From Acidobacteriota bacterium (GTDB taxonomy: Bacteria; Acidobacteriota; Terriglobia; Terriglobales; Acidobacteriaceae), in assembly GCA_003225465.1 (NCBI GenBank), contig QIAH01000303.1, positions 16,346-52,505 of the forward strand: a stretch of 36,160 nt of DNA, in the 5' to 3' direction. The position numbers were made by a program, and so were the translations under genes. The notes under the pieces are model-generated. The model was not told where the DNA came from and ran no database searches. It saw nothing but the letters and a program-made list of their open reading frames with translations. Each line of letters begins with the position of its first letter. Positions within the stretch are counted from its first letter, which is position 1. Positions 7,994-15,954 of this stretch are shown piece after piece.

Positions 7994-9334
7994 TCAACGG
8001 GGGACATTTACCGGTGCACGCTTGATTTCAGAGAGTTCCCTCGAAAAATTGAAATCTGTGGGAGCGGCACCGGTGATTAACCGCGCACCGCGATTGAATG
8101 TCAGGTCCTGTATCGCCCATTGAATGAAAACGAGGATGCGACTCTGGAACGAAACCAGATAGGTTACATGGATAAAAGCCCACACCAGCCACGCTAACAA
8201 CCCCGAAATGTGAAGACCGAATACGTCTGCCACTGCGGCTGCGCGTCCAATTACTGCCAGAGACCCTTTGTCGAAGTAACGAAAAGGTGGAAGCTCTGAA
8301 TGCCCCTTTACTTTTCGCAAGATCGCCTTGGCTGCATAGGCCCCTCCCTGCATGGCGACCTGGGCCACTCCAGGCAAAGGTTTTCCTTTTTCATCCGTCG
8401 CTGAAGCCAGATCGCCTACTACGTAAATGTCCGGATAGCTCGGAATCGTCAGGTCAGGTTTTACTTTGACTCTTCCTCCTTTGTCGGTTTCGGCCTTTGC
8501 GTGGCTAGCCACGATCTTGCCCAGCGGCGATGCGGTGATACCGCCAGCCCAGACCACAGTTTTCGCGGCGATTGAATCAGTTCGCCCGCCGGAATCAATC
8601 GTCAGGCCATCTTTGTCAACGTTTTTGACCATTGCACCACACCTCACCTCGACTCCTAGCTTGGCAAGCGAACGGGTTGCCTTTTCTGCCAGGTCCTGAG
8701 GGAAAGGCATCAGTGCTCGAGGCGCACCATCCAGCAGGATGATCTGCGCTTCCTCAGGCTTGATAGAGCGGAAGTCATTCTTCAGGGTTTGGCGCGCGAT
8801 CTCAGCGATGGCTCCAGAGAGTTCAACGCCAGTAGGGCCTGCTCCAACGATGACGAATGTGAGCCAGGCGCGACGCTGCACGGGATCCGAAAGGCGCTCG
8901 GCCACTTCGAATGCATAAAGAATTTTGTGGCGGATGGCCGTAGCTTCTTCGACACTCTTCATGCCGGGCGCCCACTCTTGCCACTCGTTGCGCCCGAAGT
9001 AGGATGTCTGCGAGCCGGCGGCAACGATCAATGAGTCGTAAGGAACGATGGCCCCATCGGCCAGAAAGACGCGTTTTGAATCCGGATCGATGTCCACGAC
9101 GGTCCCCAACCAAACGCGAGTATTCTTCTGCCGGCTTAGGACGCTCCGAAGGGGCGAGGCGACCTCTCCCGCCGAAAGAGAGCCAGTCGCGACTTGATAG
9201 AGCAGTGGTTGGAAAAGGTGGTAGTTCCGCCGGTCGATAACTGTCACGTCCACTAAATTTGAGTTCAAGCGCTGGGCCGCAGACAGCCCACCAAATCCCC
9301 CGCCTATGATCACTACCTTCCAGCGTTCGCTCAT
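7994..9334 (-). CDS. ndh: Type II NADH:quinone oxidoreductase (NDH-2)
   Basis: A 446-aa single-subunit, non-proton-pumping NADH dehydrogenase that passes electrons from NADH through FAD to membrane quinone. The N-terminal FAD-binding Rossmann motif is VVIIGGGFGGLSAAQ, the second nucleotide-binding motif is FVIVGAGPTGVELSG (about 165), and the flavin-site segment is DIYVVGDLAS (about 305). Quinone-side residues typical of NDH-2 appear in VAQVAMQGG. The C-terminal part (LLAWLVWAFIHVTYLVSF) is hydrophobic and likely membrane-attaching. It is the last gene of the poxB-hydroxyacid dehydrogenase-ndh operon, 17 nt after its neighbour, and its ATG is preceded by the strong site AGGAGGAAAG. Length and motifs are normal. 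Confidence 0.96.
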   Translation of the reverse strand: MSERWKVVIIGGGFGGLSAAQRLNSNLVDVTVIDRRNYHLFQPLLYQVATGSLSAGEVASPLRSVLSRQKNTRVWLGTVVDIDPDSKRVFLADGAIVPYDSLIVAAGSQTSYFGRNEWQEWAPGMKSVEEATAIRHKILYAFEVAERLSDPVQRRAWLTFVIVGAGPTGVELSGAIAEIARQTLKNDFRSIKPEEAQIILLDGAPRALMPFPQDLAEKATRSLAKLGVEVRCGAMVKNVDKDGLTIDSGGRTDSIAAKTVVWAGGITASPLGKIVASHAKAETDKGGRVKVKPDLTIPSYPDIYVVGDLASATDEKGKPLPGVAQVAMQGGAYAAKAILRKVKGHSELPPFRYFDKGSLAVIGRAAAVADVFGLHISGLLAWLVWAFIHVTYLVSFQSRILVFIQWAIQDLTFNRGARLITGAAPTDFNFSRELSEIKRAPVNVPR

Positions 9335-9351
9335 TCTTTCCTCCTGGTGGC

Positions 9352-10335
9352 TCAGACAATTTCCCGACTGCGACCGGGGACGAGGGTCGGCGCAGCCCTA
9401 CCGTTCAGTACCGCCTCCACATTGTCCAGGGCCAGCATGCCCATGGCTGTACGGGTTTCGATCGTGGCGCTGCCGATATGTGGCAATAGAAATGTATTTT
9501 TCAGCGAAACATATTCCGGATGAAGTCTTGGCTCGTTTTCAAATACGTCGAGTCCAGCAGCCGCGACCCGCCCGCTCTTGAGAGCGGCGATGAGGTCGTC
9601 GTCGACCACCAGTCCGCCGCGAGCCGTGTTCACTACGATGGCTCCGGGGGGCAGAAGGCTTATGGCTCTGGAGTTCAAGAAATGGTGCGTCTGAGGAGTC
9701 TCCGGGGCGTGCAGGCTCAAGAACTGGCTAGCGCGAAGCAGATCCGACGGATCCTTGTGGTAGACGGCATCGCCTGCGATTTCCGCAGATAACTCTGAAG
9801 CGTTGGCATAGTGAATCTTCATTCCGAATCCTCGCGCTCGACGCGCCACGGCCTGTCCCACGCGTCCCATTCCAAAAATGCCGAGGATTTTGCCACCGAC
9901 TTGCCATCCCAAGAGCATGTCGGGGTTCAGGGGCTTCCATGCTCCCGTTCGAACCAGCCCCTGAGCTTCGTAAGCCCGACGCGAAGCACCCAACAGAAGC
10001 AACATTGCGATGTCGGCCGTTGCTTCATTGTTGACACCAGGGGTGTAAGCGACCGGAATGTTCCTGCGAGCGGCGGCTTCCAGATCGATATGCTCAAAAC
10101 CCACCGAGTACGTGGCGACGATTCTTACGCTGGGCGAAACCTTCTGGAAAAACCCAGAGTCCAACCGGTCTGCTGGCGTGATAAACATGGCGTCGGCTCC
10201 TTCGGCCGCGGAGAGCAGCTTCTCGGGACAGAGCGGAAGCTGATCCTGTTTTCGTCGGGCGCTATAATCGCGGTCGATACGGTCTTCAACTTCCTTCGGA
10301 TAACTGCTGGTTACCACCAGAATGGGTTTAGTCAT
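9352..10335 (-). CDS. NAD(P)-dependent D-2-hydroxyacid dehydrogenase (glyoxylate/hydroxypyruvate reductase-like)
   Basis: About 327 aa. The D-isomer 2-hydroxyacid dehydrogenase fold shows a Rossmann motif GIFGMGRVGQAVARRARGFG near residue 155 and the catalytic Arg in NTARGGLV, Glu in FENEP and His in LLPHIGSAT. The substrate could be glycerate/hydroxypyruvate, glyoxylate or another 2-ketoacid; closest in appearance to the GyaR/GhrB group. ATG 10335 is chosen because AAAGGA lies about 10 nt upstream, whereas ATG 10344 would leave only 1 nt. The gene sits 24 nt after the pyruvate oxidase-like gene and 17 nt before ndh. In context it could exchange NADH with 2-ketoacids while NDH-2 reoxidises it; that role is inferred. 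Confidence 0.92.
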   Translation of the reverse strand: MTKPILVVTSSYPKEVEDRIDRDYSARRKQDQLPLCPEKLLSAAEGADAMFITPADRLDSGFFQKVSPSVRIVATYSVGFEHIDLEAAARRNIPVAYTPGVNNEATADIAMLLLLGASRRAYEAQGLVRTGAWKPLNPDMLLGWQVGGKILGIFGMGRVGQAVARRARGFGMKIHYANASELSAEIAGDAVYHKDPSDLLRASQFLSLHAPETPQTHHFLNSRAISLLPPGAIVVNTARGGLVVDDDLIAALKSGRVAAAGLDVFENEPRLHPEYVSLKNTFLLPHIGSATIETRTAMGMLALDNVEAVLNGRAAPTLVPGRSREIV

Positions 10336-10359
10336 GCCCGACATATCCTTTACTCGTGC

Positions 10360-12093
10360 TCAGACGATTCCCACATTTCGCTGGATCTCCTTGATCACCG
10401 TATCGACCCTTCCGCTCAGCACTTGCTTGGCGAAACTGAGAGTGAAGCCCTTGACCGTGTGAAATGGTGAATGGGACGGCATGGCAAGCGCAAAGGGATT
10501 TACAACGGCGTCGACGACGACGGGACCATCTTTGTAAGCGAGAGCTTCAGCCAGACCTTCTCGAACGTCCTCGGGTTCCTCGATGCGAATCCCTTTCGCC
10601 CCCATCGCCTCAGCAACCTTGGCGAAATTTGGATTCTTGAACTCCACGCCAGAAGGAATGAAGCCGGCCTCCTGTTGTTCGATATGGACGAAGTCGTACT
10701 TTTCGTTGTTGAGAATGACTTGAACGATAGGAATTCGGCGTTCTATCTGCGTGAGCAGATCGCCCATTCCCAGCATCGTGAAGCCTCCATCGCCGCACAA
10801 CGCGATGCACTGTCTGCCGGGATATGCGATAGCGCATCCGAATGCGTTCGGTGCGGCATTGGCCATAGACGCCCACGAGAATGAGCCAAAGAGCCTGCGG
10901 TTTTTTCCACCGAAGATATGTCTCGCAAGCCAGATACAAGCCGTACCTGTGTCGGCAAAAAACATTGCGTCCTCCGCGGCAAGCTCGCTGAGCGTCGCGG
11001 CGAGGAATTCAGGACGTATGGGTTTTATCCCCGGTCCCTTTTCGACATAGTGCTGCAGTTGTTTGTGGAAGGATTCCGTGTGTGCAATCTGCCTCGCTAG
11101 AAACTCGCCATCCGTCTTTGCACACACGGCGGGAAGCAATGCACGGACCGTCGACTTGATATCGCCGACAAGACCGAGATCTAGCGCTGTACGGCGGCCG
11201 ATGTGCTTCGGGTTCTTGTCAATCTGAACCTTTTTCACACTGGCGCCGGGAAGAAATTCTGAGAACGGAAAATCCGTGCCCAGCATGAGCAAGAGGTCGG
11301 CCTCATGGAGTGCGTTGTACGCTCCCCCATAACCGATCAGCCCGGTCATGCCAACGGCATTAGGATTGTCATGCTCCAGCCATTGCTTCCCCCGGAAGGC
11401 ATAGCCGACGGGAGCCTTCAGCTTGCACGCGAGTTCAACCACTTCATCGCGACCTTCTCTGCAACCGTCTCCACCAAAGATCGCCACCGTCTTCGCTTCA
11501 TCGATCATCCTCACCAATTTGTCGAAGTCTGTATCGGAAGGTCTCAGGATAGCTGGGGATGCAATGGTGAAGTCGGTAGGGTGGTCCGGAGCATCGGCGG
11601 CCGCGACATCGCCAGGTATGGAAAGAACGGTGGGACCCTTCTCCAGAACAGCCGTGAGTATGGCGGTGTTGATGACCGCGCGGGCCTGCTCCGGATTAAC
11701 CAGCCGAGCGGTATAAAGAGACGCCGCCTCAAAAAACTTGTACGGATTTAGTTCCTCGAGCGTGGATGTGTCAATGAGGCTCGACTCGACATCCCCGGCG
11801 ATGGCGATAATGGGAGCTGCTTCTTTCCGCGCGTCCATCAATCCGTTGAACAAATGGACAACTCCGGGCCCCGCAGTTCCGCACACCACCACCGGGTTAC
11901 CCGTGAAATAGGCCTCCGCGACCGCGGCAAACACTCCATATTCCTCATGACGAACGGGAACAAACTCGATTGCGCCATTTCGGCGCAGTGCGTCCACCAC
12001 GGGATTCAGTGCGTCTCCGACGATTCCATAACAGCGCTTGACCCCAGCCTTCGCCAGCATCTCCCACAATACGTCTGCAACTGTTTTCGCCAT
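10360..12093 (-). CDS. poxB: Thiamine diphosphate-dependent pyruvate:quinone oxidoreductase/pyruvate oxidase-like
   Basis: A 577-aa ThDP enzyme of the pyruvate oxidase/acetolactate synthase superfamily. The N-terminal PYR domain carries the catalytic Glu in PVRHEEYGVFAAVAEA, the central FAD-type domain follows, and the C-terminal PP domain has the Mg-ThDP motif GDGGFTMLGMGDLL, ending in LNNEKYDF. Length matches E. coli PoxB (572 aa). The C-terminal extension LSGRVDTVIKEIQRN resembles the PoxB amphipathic helix that binds the membrane when the enzyme reduces ubiquinone to make acetate and CO2. The start is ATG 12093 with GGAGG 7 nt upstream; the 17-aa upstream extension of the track is rejected. 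It heads an operon with the hydroxyacid dehydrogenase and NDH-2 and has a perfect sigma-54-like promoter about 135-150 nt upstream. A phosphate-dependent oxidase is the alternative. Confidence 0.88.
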   Translation of the reverse strand: MAKTVADVLWEMLAKAGVKRCYGIVGDALNPVVDALRRNGAIEFVPVRHEEYGVFAAVAEAYFTGNPVVVCGTAGPGVVHLFNGLMDARKEAAPIIAIAGDVESSLIDTSTLEELNPYKFFEAASLYTARLVNPEQARAVINTAILTAVLEKGPTVLSIPGDVAAADAPDHPTDFTIASPAILRPSDTDFDKLVRMIDEAKTVAIFGGDGCREGRDEVVELACKLKAPVGYAFRGKQWLEHDNPNAVGMTGLIGYGGAYNALHEADLLLMLGTDFPFSEFLPGASVKKVQIDKNPKHIGRRTALDLGLVGDIKSTVRALLPAVCAKTDGEFLARQIAHTESFHKQLQHYVEKGPGIKPIRPEFLAATLSELAAEDAMFFADTGTACIWLARHIFGGKNRRLFGSFSWASMANAAPNAFGCAIAYPGRQCIALCGDGGFTMLGMGDLLTQIERRIPIVQVILNNEKYDFVHIEQQEAGFIPSGVEFKNPNFAKVAEAMGAKGIRIEEPEDVREGLAEALAYKDGPVVVDAVVNPFALAMPSHSPFHTVKGFTLSFAKQVLSGRVDTVIKEIQRNVGIV

Positions 12094-12226
12094 TAAAACC
12101 TCCGGAATTCTTTGTGGACCCGGTATCGGTGTCGCGCGATTCACTCTCAGCGTTTAGGTCGTCGCTATGCCTACCCAGCAACTCTCGAGCAATTCTGTAT
12201 TTCGGTGTTCACGTCACTTGAGTCCA

Positions 12227-12242
12227 TGCAATTGCCGTGCCA
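12227..12242 (-). promoter_or_regulatory. Sigma-54 (-24/-12) promoter for the poxB operon
   Basis: Read on the minus strand, TGGCACGGCAATTGCA matches the sigma-54 consensus TGGCACG-N4-TTGCW at every fixed position, with the invariant GG and GC at the correct distance. Transcription would begin about 12 nt downstream, leaving a leader of about 120 nt before poxB. Confidence 0.82.
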
Positions 12243-12459
12243 TGAAATTCAGGGCCGAAAACCGCGCTTCGTCCACATCGGGCCGGGATTCGTTTCTGCG
12301 ATTGCGTGACAACGCAGATGACACTTGACGCAAGAGGCACGCGGATGACACTGACCGGCCCGGCATGTGTTAGTCGCCTCGCGAAAATAATGATCGGGAT
12401 TTCATGAATGTTGGGATTCAACGCGGTTGCGACGCAGGAAATACGAGGGCATGTCGCTT

Positions 12460-12475
12460 TGGTAGCACGCTTGCT
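12460..12475 (+). promoter_or_regulatory. Sigma-54-like promoter for the caa3/bc operon
   Basis: TGGTAGCACGCTTGCT has the invariant GG and GC in correct spacing, the full TTGCT -12 element, and deviates from consensus only at two weaker positions of the -24 block. It faces the oxidase operon, with an expected leader of roughly 110 nt before coxB. Confidence 0.68.
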
Positions 12476-12598
12476 CTCCACTCAATGGGATTAGGCGGTA
12501 AGAAATTGTGGCGCGCGCTCTGCGATAGGAATTAAGGAGAGATTGCGAAGTCTGGTGATAGCGCGCGCAGTTCGGAAGTGGAGAACGGAAAAAGAGAG

Positions 12599-13660
12599 AT
12601 GGCGATGTTGAAAATGAAATCTTGGACGTTGCGGTTCGTTGCGCAGACCATGCTTCTTCTGTTTTGGTCTGCTATGGCGGTGTGGGCAATCGGGCCAAAA
12701 GACTCGTCTCCTCACGGCACAAATATCTTCGCTCCCGCCTCAACTCCAGCCAAGGCAATCTCTGACTTGTCCGTCTTTGTGCTTGTCATTACCGGAATCA
12801 TCTTTGTCGTCGTGTTTGCTTTACTGGCCTATTCCGTCATTAAGTTCCGCGGGCGAGCTGTTGATGCCGGCCGCGAACCGGCCCAGGTATACGGAAGCAC
12901 CCAGATTGAGCTGGCCTGGACGATCATTCCCATTCTCATCGTTATCGTCTTGTTCTTGGCAACGGCGAGAGTACTCCATGCGGTTCAGGATGCTCCCCAA
13001 CCACCGGGCGCCATCGAGGTCACTGCCATCGGGCACCAATACTGGTGGGAGTTTCGCTACCCGAAGCTGGGGGTCGTTACAGCGAATGAGCTGCACATCC
13101 CGGTGAGCAATCCCGCGAATCCGACTCCTACGTTCTTGACCTTGCTTTCTGCTGACACTGACCACAGCTTCTGGATCCCGGAACTCGCGGGTAAGACCGA
13201 CCTGATTCCCAACCATCCGAACAGAATGTGGATGGACCCACTGCGCACCGGAATCTTTCTTGGTCAGTGCGCGCAATACTGCGGGGTTCAGCATGCAAAG
13301 ATGCTGTTACGCGTCTCGGTGGACAGTCCAGCCGATTTTGCTGCCTGGGTCCGTGGGCAGCAGCAGCCCGCCGTTCAGGACGCAAGCGTAGCGACCGGCA
13401 GGCGAGTTTTCGAAAGCAATGCCTGCATGAATTGTCATGCGGTGGCAGGAACGAATGCCAACGGACGCTTCGGCCCGGATCTCACACACTTGATGATCCG
13501 GGCCACGATCGCCTCCGGTGCAGCTAGCAACACACCAGAAAACCTCCGTCTCTGGATTCAGGACCCAAACGCGATCAAGCCCGGCTCGCTGATGCCGGCC
13601 ATGAAACTAAACGATTCCGACCTAGATGCGGTCGTGAGTTATATGGAGACACTTCGCTAG
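12599..13660 (+). CDS. coxB: caa3-type cytochrome c oxidase subunit II with fused cytochrome c domain
   Basis: About 353 aa. A signal-like N-terminus is followed by two membrane helices (LSVFVLVITGIIFVVVFALL and TIIPILIVIVLFLATARV) and the periplasmic cupredoxin domain. The CuA site is seen in WEFRYP, the loop CAQYCGVQHAKM, and the upstream DHSFWIPEL His. The C-terminal domain is a class I cytochrome c with CMNCH and distal Met in GSLMPAMKL, the mark of caa3 oxidases that take electrons through a tethered heme c. The start could be ATG 12599 or 12605 (GAGAG is better spaced for the latter); the track's GTG at 12578 has no support. First gene of the oxidase operon. Confidence 0.95.
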   Translation: MAMLKMKSWTLRFVAQTMLLLFWSAMAVWAIGPKDSSPHGTNIFAPASTPAKAISDLSVFVLVITGIIFVVVFALLAYSVIKFRGRAVDAGREPAQVYGSTQIELAWTIIPILIVIVLFLATARVLHAVQDAPQPPGAIEVTAIGHQYWWEFRYPKLGVVTANELHIPVSNPANPTPTFLTLLSADTDHSFWIPELAGKTDLIPNHPNRMWMDPLRTGIFLGQCAQYCGVQHAKMLLRVSVDSPADFAAWVRGQQQPAVQDASVATGRRVFESNACMNCHAVAGTNANGRFGPDLTHLMIRATIASGAASNTPENLRLWIQDPNAIKPGSLMPAMKLNDSDLDAVVSYMETLR

Positions 13661-13678
13661 AGGAAGTTGAAGGCTAAT

Positions 13679-15337
13679 ATGTCATCGAATGCGATCACAA
13701 TTCCCGGCGTGCAGATTGACGAGAAGCCTTGGGTTGACACTCTCCATGAGTGGGTGACCACGGTTGACCACAAGCGCTTGGGCGTTCTCTATATTCTCTA
13801 CGCCCTGCTATTTCTGGTTGTCGCCGGTGTCGAAGCGCTCATCATTCGCATTCAGCTCATGTTCCCGCACAATCATTTTGTTTCGCCGCAGGTCTTCAAC
13901 CGCCTGTTCACCATGCATGGCACAACCATGGTGTTCTTCATGGGCATGCCAATCCTGTTTGGCTTTGCAAACTATCTCGTGCCATTAATGATTGGCGCCC
14001 GCGACATGGCGTTCCCCCGGCTGAATGCCTTCAGCTTCTGGCTTTCCGCAATGGGCGGATTTCTTCTCTACTTCAGCCTGGTGGGCGCAAATGGGCTCTA
14101 TGGCGCGGGCAATGCACCTGACGCGGGATGGTGGGCATACGCGCCTCTTACCGCACGGGCCTTTTCGCCAGGCCACAGCACGGATTATTGGACGCTGGCG
14201 CTGTTGGTTTCGGGATTTGGAAGCATTGGAACCGCAATCAATATTATTGCGACTATTCTCTGCATGCGCTGCCCGGGCATGAAGCTCAATCGCATGCCTT
14301 TGCTGGCATGGCTCAACCTGGTGATGGCCGGAATGGTTCTACTCGCGGTTTCGCCGCTGACCGCGGCACAGTTCATGCTGCTTATCGATCGATATTTAGG
14401 CGGCCATTTCTTCGACACGCAGGCCGGCGGCTCGGCCATGTTGTGGATGCACTTCTTTTGGATATTTGGACATCCGGAAGTGTACGTCCTGATTATTCCC
14501 TGCTTCGCTTTCATGTCGGAAATCATTCCGGTGTTTTCACGGAAACCGATTTTCGGATATCCGGTCATGGTCGCGGCCACTGTCTGCATCGGCTTTGTGA
14601 GCATGAGCGTGTGGGCGCACCACATGTTCTCGGTCGGAATGAACTCTTACGCGAACAGTTTTTTCACGATTACCACGATGGCGGTCGGTGTTCCTACGGG
14701 AATTAAGATCTTCAATTGGCTCGGCACCATGTGGGGGGGGAAGATTCAGTTTAAGGTGCCGATGCTGTTCTGCATCGCATTTCTCTTCCAATTCCTGACT
14801 GCCGGCCTAACCGGCATCATGCTGGGAAGTGCCGCCTTCGATTCGCAGCTTACCTTGTCGTATTTCGTCGTTGCTCACTTCCACTACACACTGGTAGGCG
14901 GCGTTGTGTTCGGCGTCTTCGCCGCCCTCTATTACTGGTACCCAAAAATTACGGGAAGAATATTGAACGAGACACTCGGGAAACTGCATTTCTGGCTGTT
15001 CCTGATCGGGTTCCATCTGACATTCGACCTCATGCACATTCCCGGCCTATTGGGTATGCCGCGCCGAATCTACACTTACGAGCCTGGCCGCGGCTGGGAC
15101 ACTGTAAACCTGCTCATCAGTGTCGGCGGATTTATTCAGGCAATCGCTGTTGTGATTTTTGCGGCGAATCTCGTTGTCTCTTATTTCAAGGGAAAGAAGG
15201 CGGGCAACGACCCCTGGGACGCCTGGACACTTGAATGGGCCACAAGTTCGCCCCCGCCTGCGTACAACTTCGCTTCCATTCCCCTGGTCGCGAGCCGGCG
15301 GCCGTTGTGGGACTTGAAGCATCCCGAAGACCAATAA
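13679..15337 (+). CDS. coxA: Cytochrome c oxidase subunit I
   Basis: The catalytic heme-copper subunit (about 552 aa, 12 predicted helices) reducing O2 to water and pumping protons. Ligand motifs are complete: low-spin heme His in FTMHGTTMVF, CuB His with the cross-linked Tyr in FGHPEVYVL, the His pair in WAHHMFS, and the heme a/a3 His pair in VVAHFHYTLVGG. The Glu of HPEVY and the Asp of IGARDMAFPRLN fit the D-channel of A-type oxidases. ATG 13679 is chosen over the TTG at 13667 because a GAAGG site lies upstream at normal spacing. It follows coxB by 18 nt and precedes coxC by 12 nt, clearly one operon. Confidence 0.97.
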   Translation: MSSNAITIPGVQIDEKPWVDTLHEWVTTVDHKRLGVLYILYALLFLVVAGVEALIIRIQLMFPHNHFVSPQVFNRLFTMHGTTMVFFMGMPILFGFANYLVPLMIGARDMAFPRLNAFSFWLSAMGGFLLYFSLVGANGLYGAGNAPDAGWWAYAPLTARAFSPGHSTDYWTLALLVSGFGSIGTAINIIATILCMRCPGMKLNRMPLLAWLNLVMAGMVLLAVSPLTAAQFMLLIDRYLGGHFFDTQAGGSAMLWMHFFWIFGHPEVYVLIIPCFAFMSEIIPVFSRKPIFGYPVMVAATVCIGFVSMSVWAHHMFSVGMNSYANSFFTITTMAVGVPTGIKIFNWLGTMWGGKIQFKVPMLFCIAFLFQFLTAGLTGIMLGSAAFDSQLTLSYFVVAHFHYTLVGGVVFGVFAALYYWYPKITGRILNETLGKLHFWLFLIGFHLTFDLMHIPGLLGMPRRIYTYEPGRGWDTVNLLISVGGFIQAIAVVIFAANLVVSYFKGKKAGNDPWDAWTLEWATSSPPPAYNFASIPLVASRRPLWDLKHPEDQ

Positions 15338-15349
15338 AGGACAACAGCA

Positions 15350-15946
15350 ATGAGCGCAATGGCGAATCCATTCCCACAGGCACCGGCAACCTGGAGGCTA
15401 CCCGATCGCGGCAAGGTCGCAATGGCCGGCCTCATTATTGCCGAGTCGGCGATCTTCACCATCTTTGTGGTTGCTTATTTGTTCTACGTGGGCAAGAGCC
15501 TCACCGGACCGACTCCGCGCGAGGTGCTCGAGACACCGATCTTTTACACCATCTGTCTGTTGTCGAGCAGCCTGACCATTCATTTTGCCGCGAAGTCGCT
15601 GGCACGCGAAAGAGTCGGAGCGTTTCTCGGCTTATGGGTGCTCACCATCGTTTTGGGCGGCACGTTTATGTACGGCACCGGGCAGGAGTGGCACCGGCTG
15701 ATCTACGAACACGGGCTCACGATCTCGACGAATTTATTCGGAACGACCTATTACTCGCTGGTCGGACTGCACGCCTTTCACGTTACTGCAGGCCTGGTCA
15801 TGCTCTCGATTGTCGCGATCTTTGCTGTGGTCGGACGCGTGCAGGGGGAGCAATCGCGTCGTGTGGAAGTGCTCTCCATGTACTGGCATTTTGTGGATGC
15901 TGTGTGGGTAGTAGTTTTCACCGTCGTTTATGTTCTGGGGCGCTGA
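15350..15946 (+). CDS. coxC: Cytochrome c oxidase subunit III
   Basis: A 198-aa five-helix subunit III. Typical segments are ESAIFTIFVVAYLFYVG in the first helix, GTGQEWHRL in the middle and YSLVGLHAFHVTAGL plus YWHFVDAVWVVVF at the end, the last two being hallmarks of the family. Length is that of the short bacterial form lacking the first two helices of mitochondrial COX3. A good ribosome binding site (AAAGGA) precedes the ATG. It stabilises subunit I and the proton-uptake path. It sits between coxA and the membrane-protein gene at 15955. Confidence 0.95.
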   Translation: MSAMANPFPQAPATWRLPDRGKVAMAGLIIAESAIFTIFVVAYLFYVGKSLTGPTPREVLETPIFYTICLLSSSLTIHFAAKSLARERVGAFLGLWVLTIVLGGTFMYGTGQEWHRLIYEHGLTISTNLFGTTYYSLVGLHAFHVTAGLVMLSIVAIFAVVGRVQGEQSRRVEVLSMYWHFVDAVWVVVFTVVYVLGR

Positions 15947-15954
15947 GGGAAGAA

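Larger units (their letters stand above)
12094..12598. promoter_or_regulatory. Divergent control region between electron-input and oxidase operons
   Basis: This 505-bp gap between two divergent operons holds no credible gene. It contains two oppositely facing sigma-54-like promoters (separate entries) about 217 bp apart. Between them lie elements of the kind bound by sigma-54 activators: a direct repeat GATGACACT at 12317 and 12344 (27 nt apart), the inverted repeat TGCGT-GACA-ACGCA at 12303-12316, and the distant inverted pair CGGGCCGG/CCGGCCCG at about 12280 and 12355. Which, if any, is an enhancer site cannot be told from sequence. Confidence 0.6.

Noticed and set aside
15235-15954. Long N-terminal extension of the 15235-16824 ORF
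   Set aside because: It overlaps the certain coxA and coxC genes in another frame, has non-membrane composition, and a good start with ribosome binding site exists at 15955.
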